From contig DAOUAJ010000141.1 in the NCBI GenBank assembly GCA_034433615.1, positions 1 through 9,092 of the forward strand: a DNA stretch of 9,092 nt, in the 5' to 3' direction. This stretch comes from DAOUAJ01 sp034433615 (lineage in GTDB: Bacteria > Chloroflexota > Anaerolineae > DUEN01). Both the position numbers and the translations under genes were made by a program. The notes beneath the pieces are model-generated. The model ran no database searches and had not been told where the DNA came from. It saw only the letters and a list, made by a program, of their open reading frames with translations. Below are positions 5,745 to 9,092 of this stretch, in pieces (position 1 is the stretch's first letter; every line of letters starts with the position of its first letter).

Positions 5745-8450
5745 TCAATTTGTCAGGTGCTGAACCATCGCCCACAGCAAGTAATGTCCTGCCACATTCC
5801 GCTGCAGGCCCGACGGCTGCGCACCCATCCCGCCTTGCAGCCGCAACGTGCACGCCAGCAGCCATCCCTTGCCTACCTCAGCCTCCAACAAATACTCGGT
5901 CACGTGAAACTCACGAGCATCCAGCCGGCGCATGATGGGGCGAACCTGAGCCAATCCAGGCACCACCTCGCCCAGGCGGGTGGCGTCCAGCATCACGTCC
6001 GTTGCCAGGCCGAAGAACTGCAAGTCGGCGTAGCCGCGCTGCGGAAAGGCCTCCCACAAGGGATGCGCTGAAAACAGCTTGATTGCCTCCCGCCAGAAGG
6101 GACCGTGGCGGGCAGGCAATGGCCCATCTCCCTGTTGCAACAGGAGCGCGCGGCCCCCCGCGTGCAGATATTCGATCAGCCAGGCGTCCAGCGCGCTGGT
6201 CACGATCAACGTGGGGGCGGTGCCTCTACGCCCGCCCGATGGGACGACCGCAGAGGGATCGCTCCATCGGCATGACATTAGATCCTCGAAGTCCTCTAGG
6301 ACGTGAGCCGGGTCATAGATCGCCAGACCGGTCGGCCAATCCGTCGGCTGCGGGTAGCACCAGATCGGCCAATGGTTGGCGATGTCTTGGCTGCCTCCCG
6401 CCAGGCGCGCCTCCAGGCGTAGCTCACAAGGCTGCGGCGTGGCTGGCAATGTGCACTCGACCGTCGCCACCTCACGAGGCGGCCCTGGAGAGACACCATC
6501 CCGTACCACACTCTCACTCGCAGTGATCACGTTGCCATCCTGGTCAGTCAGCCGCCAGGTCAATTTGCTGCCAGCAGGGAGCGGACCCGCGGCGTTGCTT
6601 AGAATCACGTGCCATCGCGCAGTTTCTCCCGCCCACCAGTTGTACACGTCCAGCCGGTCGGCGCGGTCACCCCCATATTGCCAGCGGCGTCGCCGGTCTA
6701 CGTCCAGGCAGAGGATGGCATCATCGTTGAAAAGGCGGAACTCCTTGGCGCTCCCCTTGGGCCGCCCCAGGTCGTCGAAGATGCCGGAAGTGGCGATGGG
6801 CGTATCTCGCAGGCCGGTGATGACGTAGCCGCCCATGCCGGCCCGACGGCGCACTGCCTCCAGCGTGTACTTGCGTACGATCAGGGATTGAAGTTGGGAG
6901 ATTTGTACGAGCTCCTGCGGCGTGAAACCGACGCTCGCCTGGGCCAGCCGTTCGTGCTCTTCGAGCAGGGCACGAGCCTCGGGCCGCCACGTGCGTATGG
7001 GGAGGTCCTCGGTCATCCACCACGGCTTCTGGCCACCATTGGCCGCAACGATCTCGTCCAGGTCGCGGAAGCCGTCTGAGTCGCAGAACTCGCCGAAGAT
7101 CCAAGGGCGCGAGGGGCGCCAATCACGGCGCCAGTGATCTAGCAGCGGCTCGAAGTGGTGCAAATCACCGTAGGGATGATAATCGGTGAAATCGGAGAAG
7201 TCGAAGGGCAACCCGCCGTAAGATTCCCCTGAACCGCTGTTGTCACAGACAAGAGCGTCAGAGGCGAGGCCACGCACCGTGTCGTTGAGGGTACTGAGCA
7301 ATTCGGCGTCCACGCTCGTGCTCAGCTCGCAGCCCAGGCTGTAGAGCACCACAGACGGGTGATGGCGGGTCAGCCGCATCAGTTCAGCGTACTCGGCGGG
7401 TGCCTGGGCACGCATCTCCGGCGTGATCTGGGGCAGCCAGAGCGGCCACTCCTGCCACAGGAAGAGCCCCTCTTCATCCGCGATGTCGAAGTACGTCTGG
7501 TTGGGGACAAAAAGGCACAGTTTGATCAGGTTAAAGCCGAGGGAGCGGACGCGATGCATCTCATCGCGGGCCTGTTGCGCGTTGAAGGTCGGGGCGATCC
7601 GATCCGGGTCCCAGCCCCAACTCAGCACGCCGCGCAGACAAACCGGCCGGCCGTTGAAGAGGAGCTGTTCCCCTGAGGCCGAAAGGCGGCGGAACCCGAT
7701 GCGCTCTTTAGCTTCCACCAGGGTTTTGCCACCCTGGGACAGGCGGATCAACACTGTGTACAAGGCTGGATGCTGAGGGCTCCAGAGGATGGGATCGGGG
7801 ACGGCCAGGGTTGTGTCCAGTGCGCCGTCTATTCCCGTCGGGAGATAGCGGCTGGCCACGCGTCGTCCGTCTTGGAGGACGTCCACCTCCCACATGCGAT
7901 TTACTAAACCCGGACCGAAGGTGATTGCCTGGCAGCGGATGCGCAGTTGGCCCGCGTCGGGATCCGGGTCAATCAGCAGGTCGCTCAGGCCGATGGAGAG
8001 GGCGCGCAGCCGGACCGATTGCCAGATCCCGCCGAAGGTGGTTGCTACATCAGGGAGGAATCCCGCCAGACAACTGCGCATGGGATAGCGCTCGCCCGGC
8101 TTGTACACCTCCAGTTCGATCACGTTGGGCTGGCCGGAGCGGACAGCGGCCGTAATATCGAAGGCGAAAGGCGTCCACAGCCCCCGATGCTCACCCACCT
8201 TTTCGCCATTGCATCGGACGGTGCAGGCATAGCTGACCGCGTCGAATTCCACGAAAATTCTTTGCCCGGCCCATGCGGATGGGATCAGGACCTCACGGCG
8301 ATAACAGGCAGGGCCATCTATGTGTTTGGAGTAGCCCTGAGCTTCCCAGCAGCCAGGGACGCGGATGGTGCTCCAGGGTGTCCCTTCGCTCAGGGCGAAA
8401 TCCCAGGTGCCGTCAAGAGAGAGAACCGGCGCGATCTCGTTACGCAACAT
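5745..8450 (-). CDS. Glycoside hydrolase family 2 protein (beta-galactosidase/glucuronidase-like)
   Basis: This retaining exo-glycosidase of clan GH-A is probably cytoplasmic, since no signal peptide is seen; its sugar specificity cannot be read from sequence. It is 901 residues from ATG 8450. A TTG at 8453 is equally possible because GGAG on the minus strand is 9 nt from TTG but 12 nt from ATG. Domains in order are a sugar-binding jelly roll (about 8-150, SLDGTWDFAL...IRVPGCWE), an Ig-like domain (about 155-255), the TIM barrel (about 260-600, with FNGRPVCLRGV and HHPSVVLYSLGCE), a second Ig-like region (about 600-690) and a C-terminal module (about 700-895) resembling GATase-like domains of some glycosidases (LIEYLHAGGRALLL). 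The acid/base is Glu375 and the nucleophile is Glu454 (WIFGEF). The residue before the acid/base, normally Asn, is Cys374. The gene has no sugar transporter or regulator beside it and faces alaX. Confidence 0.88.
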   Translation of the reverse strand: MLRNEIAPVLSLDGTWDFALSEGTPWSTIRVPGCWEAQGYSKHIDGPACYRREVLIPSAWAGQRIFVEFDAVSYACTVRCNGEKVGEHRGLWTPFAFDITAAVRSGQPNVIELEVYKPGERYPMRSCLAGFLPDVATTFGGIWQSVRLRALSIGLSDLLIDPDPDAGQLRIRCQAITFGPGLVNRMWEVDVLQDGRRVASRYLPTGIDGALDTTLAVPDPILWSPQHPALYTVLIRLSQGGKTLVEAKERIGFRRLSASGEQLLFNGRPVCLRGVLSWGWDPDRIAPTFNAQQARDEMHRVRSLGFNLIKLCLFVPNQTYFDIADEEGLFLWQEWPLWLPQITPEMRAQAPAEYAELMRLTRHHPSVVLYSLGCELSTSVDAELLSTLNDTVRGLASDALVCDNSGSGESYGGLPFDFSDFTDYHPYGDLHHFEPLLDHWRRDWRPSRPWIFGEFCDSDGFRDLDEIVAANGGQKPWWMTEDLPIRTWRPEARALLEEHERLAQASVGFTPQELVQISQLQSLIVRKYTLEAVRRRAGMGGYVITGLRDTPIATSGIFDDLGRPKGSAKEFRLFNDDAILCLDVDRRRRWQYGGDRADRLDVYNWWAGETARWHVILSNAAGPLPAGSKLTWRLTDQDGNVITASESVVRDGVSPGPPREVATVECTLPATPQPCELRLEARLAGGSQDIANHWPIWCYPQPTDWPTGLAIYDPAHVLEDFEDLMSCRWSDPSAVVPSGGRRGTAPTLIVTSALDAWLIEYLHAGGRALLLQQGDGPLPARHGPFWREAIKLFSAHPLWEAFPQRGYADLQFFGLATDVMLDATRLGEVVPGLAQVRPIMRRLDAREFHVTEYLLEAEVGKGWLLACTLRLQGGMGAQPSGLQRNVAGHYLLWAMVQHLTN

Positions 8451-8525
8451 CAAATGGGGATGCTCCCGGAGATGATCGCAAATGGCGGAGATGTGCCAAC
8501 TCTGTACAATGGAGCTTTGGATGCA

Positions 8526-8553
8526 ATGGTATCAGAGAGCATGGATTTGTCAA
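8526..8553 (-). promoter_or_regulatory. Candidate sigma70-type promoter of the GH2 gene
   Basis: On the minus strand a perfect TTGACA (8553-8548) is followed after 16 bp by TACCAT (8531-8526), which matches TATAAT at four positions, including the key A2 and T6. The predicted start near 8519 gives a leader of about 65 nt. The 10-mer CTGATACCAT in this promoter (8535-8526, minus strand) also occurs in the alaX promoter. Confidence 0.45.
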
Positions 8554-8601
8554 GCCTGATAGGGGCAAAACCAGGGCCTTAGCGGGGGAATCCTGGGGAA
8601 C

Positions 8602-8638
8602 GGGGCTTGTGCGGCGGTTTCGCTGCCGCACAAACCCC
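8602..8638. repeat. 15-bp hairpin upstream of the GH2 promoter
   Basis: TTGTGCGGC (8607-8615) pairs perfectly with GCCGCACAA (8625-8633). The stem closes inwards through a G-T and a G-C pair to a TTTCG loop. After one C/A mismatch it extends outwards through GGGG (8602-8605) with CCCC (8635-8638). Neither strand has a following T-run, so this is not a normal intrinsic terminator. Confidence 0.75.
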
Positions 8639-8689
8639 CACCCAGTTTCATCAAGTTAACGGGCCATTTCCTGCTCAAAAGGGGTGGTA

Positions 8690-8831
8690 TGGAGGGGTTC
8701 CCCCTCCACAGAATAGGTTTTTTAGCCTCTTATCTGCCTTCTCTTGGCTTCATCCAGAGGATCTAGAGCCAAGATAGGCAGGTAAAAGGCAGAAAAGTGC
8801 TTTTTCTGGAGGGGTGTTCCACCCCTCCAGA
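8690..8831. repeat. Compound inverted-repeat element: two TTC-loop hairpins flanking a long stem (REPIN/MITE-like)
   Basis: Left hairpin: TGGAGGGG (8690-8697), loop TTC, CCCCTCCA (8701-8708), 8 bp perfect. Right hairpin: TCTGGAGGGGTG (8805-8816), loop TTC, CACCCCTCCAGA (8820-8831), 12 bp perfect, with the same core and loop. Between them 8725-8749 pairs with 8767-8790 at 22 positions (one G-T pair, one mismatch, one small internal loop). This continues with wobble pairs out to 8717/8798, and ATCC/GGAT (8752-8755/8759-8762) closes the tip. As a whole it folds as hairpin, long stem, hairpin. This resembles non-autonomous repeat elements built from paired palindromes. A structured RNA is the alternative. 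No target-site duplication is evident. Confidence 0.75.
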
Positions 8832-8845
8832 CCTCCCCTGAAGGT

Positions 8846-8865
8846 GGGAGCAACCCTTTGCTCTC
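8846..8865. repeat. Small 8-bp hairpin right of the compound element
   Basis: GAGCAA (8848-8853) pairs perfectly with TTGCTC (8858-8863) around CCCT. It extends outwards by one G-T pair and one G-C pair to 8846/8865. TTAG follows, which is too short a T-run to call a terminator. Confidence 0.55.
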
Positions 8866-8952
8866 TTAGCTTGATGCGAATGGGATCGGGAGTGGGGCGT
8901 TACGGAATTTATTTCTGAAATTTCATCAACTGCCGACTTCTGGTCTTCTGAT

Positions 8953-9002
8953 TCCCACATTTTCCCACACGCGCTTGTGGGAAAATGTGGGATAGTGGGG
9001 GA
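8953..9002 (+). promoter_or_regulatory. MraZ-type operator: GTGGGA boxes at 10-bp spacing, with mirrored copies forming a 17-bp palindrome
   Basis: TGTGGGA occurs at 8976 and 8986, and a variant TGGGGGA at 8996, exactly 10 bp apart. The inverse TCCCACA occurs at 8953 and 8963, also 10 bp apart. Together 8953-8969 and 8976-8992 form a perfect 17-bp inverted repeat around CGCGCT. Known MraZ-binding sites upstream of mraZ are direct GTGGGA-like boxes (TGGGN cores) with one-helical-turn spacing, which matches the right half. The mirrored left half is an extra. The array lies about 30 bp before an extended -10 promoter reading right, the usual arrangement for mraZ autoregulation. The mraZ gene itself is not in the window. 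Confidence 0.6.
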
Positions 9003-9030
9003 TAGTGAACGTGCTCAGATCGGCCAGCCA

Positions 9031-9039
9031 TGTTACAAT
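9031..9039 (+). promoter_or_regulatory. Extended -10 promoter reading off the right edge
   Basis: TGTTACAAT is an extended -10 (TGn plus TACAAT, five of six matches) with no good -35 at 16-18 bp, consistent with an activator- or repressor-controlled start. Transcription would begin near 9046. The -10 is centred inside nested inverted repeats: CAGCC (9025-9029) with GGCTG (9041-9045), and TCGGCCAG (9020-9027) with CTGGCCGA (9053-9060). Confidence 0.5.
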
Positions 9040-9054
9040 AGGCTGATGGAGCCT

Positions 9055-9084
9055 GGCCGACCGATACTGGATTTCGGTCGCGCC
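9055..9084 (+). other. Leader hairpin of the unseen downstream transcript
   Basis: CGACCGA (9058-9064) pairs perfectly with TCGGTCG (9074-9080) over a 9-nt loop. GGC (9055-9057) and GCC (9082-9084) extend the stem after one bulged C. It would form at the 5' end of the RNA started near 9046. It competes with the longer-range CTGGCCGA pairing at 9053-9060. Confidence 0.5.
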
Positions 9085-9092
9085 TTCTGACC

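Larger units (their letters stand above)
8454..9092. other. 639-bp gene-free, structure-rich stretch
   Basis: No open frame here has a credible ribosome site, codon pattern or family motif. The segment holds the GH2 leader and promoter (8454-8553), a cluster of hairpins (8602-8865), an AT-rich patch with an imperfect GGAATTT/AAATTTC hairpin (8904-8924), and a regulatory region reading right (8953-9092). It separates a leftward gene from a presumed rightward one, so it is a divergent promoter region. Confidence 0.75.

Noticed and set aside
7326..7331. Sequencing error or pseudogene as the reason for Cys before the GH2 acid/base residue
   Set aside because: The 901-codon frame is intact and both catalytic glutamates are present, so a natural substitution is more likely. 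An Asn-to-Cys change also needs two base changes.
8690..8723. Intrinsic terminator: hairpin 8690-8708 followed by a T6 run at 8718-8723
   Set aside because: The T-run begins 10 nt after the stem, too far for standard intrinsic termination, and no rightward gene ends here.
8690..8831. CRISPR array
   Set aside because: There are only two similar palindromes of different length, in a nested inverted arrangement. There are no regular spacers and no cas genes.
8763..8960. 65-codon minus-strand open frame in the non-coding region
   Set aside because: It runs through the hairpin elements, shows no recognisable protein motif, and its composition is set by the repeats.
8961..8992. DnaA boxes and a replication origin
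   Set aside because: TTTCCCACA and TGTGGGAAA each miss the DnaA-box consensus by at least one base. The 10-bp phased GTGGGA spacing fits MraZ sites better, and no dnaA/dnaN genes are near.

Overview
The window looks like a chromosomal segment of a Chloroflexota bacterium (Anaerolineae-like), probably from a metagenome. This is inferred from several traits together: GC-rich coding sequence, a Thr-Pro (TPTPTP) linker in a membrane-anchored TPR/beta-propeller protein, a Tad pilus locus in an unusual gene order, and short degenerate heptamer repeats around gene starts. There is no rRNA or tRNA gene to confirm the taxonomy.

Layout. Positions 1-79 hold a G-rich 16-bp minisatellite and then a heptamer array that runs into the first codons of the first gene. 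Positions 64-4847 are a rightward gene run that is probably an operon: tadC (inner-membrane pilus platform protein), a large membrane-anchored TPR plus PD40 beta-propeller protein, cpaF/tadA (the pilus ATPase), and a small DUF192 protein 5 bp downstream of cpaF. The gaps between the first three genes are short (about 85-100 bp) and filled with inverted repeats. A clean sigma70-type promoter (TTGACA-17-TATAGT) overlapping the end of the DUF192 gene then starts a separate unit, alaX, a trans-editing enzyme that removes mischarged amino acids from tRNA(Ala).

Positions 5615-5744 are a convergent gap with two small hairpins. Positions 5745-8450 (minus strand) encode a 901-residue glycoside hydrolase family 2 enzyme with an unusual Cys before the acid/base Glu and a long C-terminal extension. 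It probably has its own promoter at 8526-8553.

Positions 8454-9092 carry no convincing gene but are dense in structure: a 15-bp hairpin, a compound 142-bp inverted-repeat element (two near-identical TTC-loop hairpins flanking a long stem, REPIN/MITE-like), another small hairpin, and at 8953-9002 an array of GTGGGA boxes at exact 10-bp spacing with two mirrored copies that make a perfect 17-bp palindrome. The direct part of this array matches what is known of MraZ-binding repeats. It is followed by an extended -10 promoter reading rightwards, so the best inference is that mraZ and the dcw (division and cell wall) cluster start just beyond the right edge.

Functionally, the left half makes machinery for a Tad/Flp-type pilus: ATPase plus platform, with the TPR/propeller protein as a candidate lineage-specific assembly or surface factor. 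AlaX is translation quality control, GH2 is intracellular glycoside breakdown, and the right edge is probably cell-division regulation. The most unusual signals are the right-hand non-coding region and the TPR/propeller protein inside the Tad locus.
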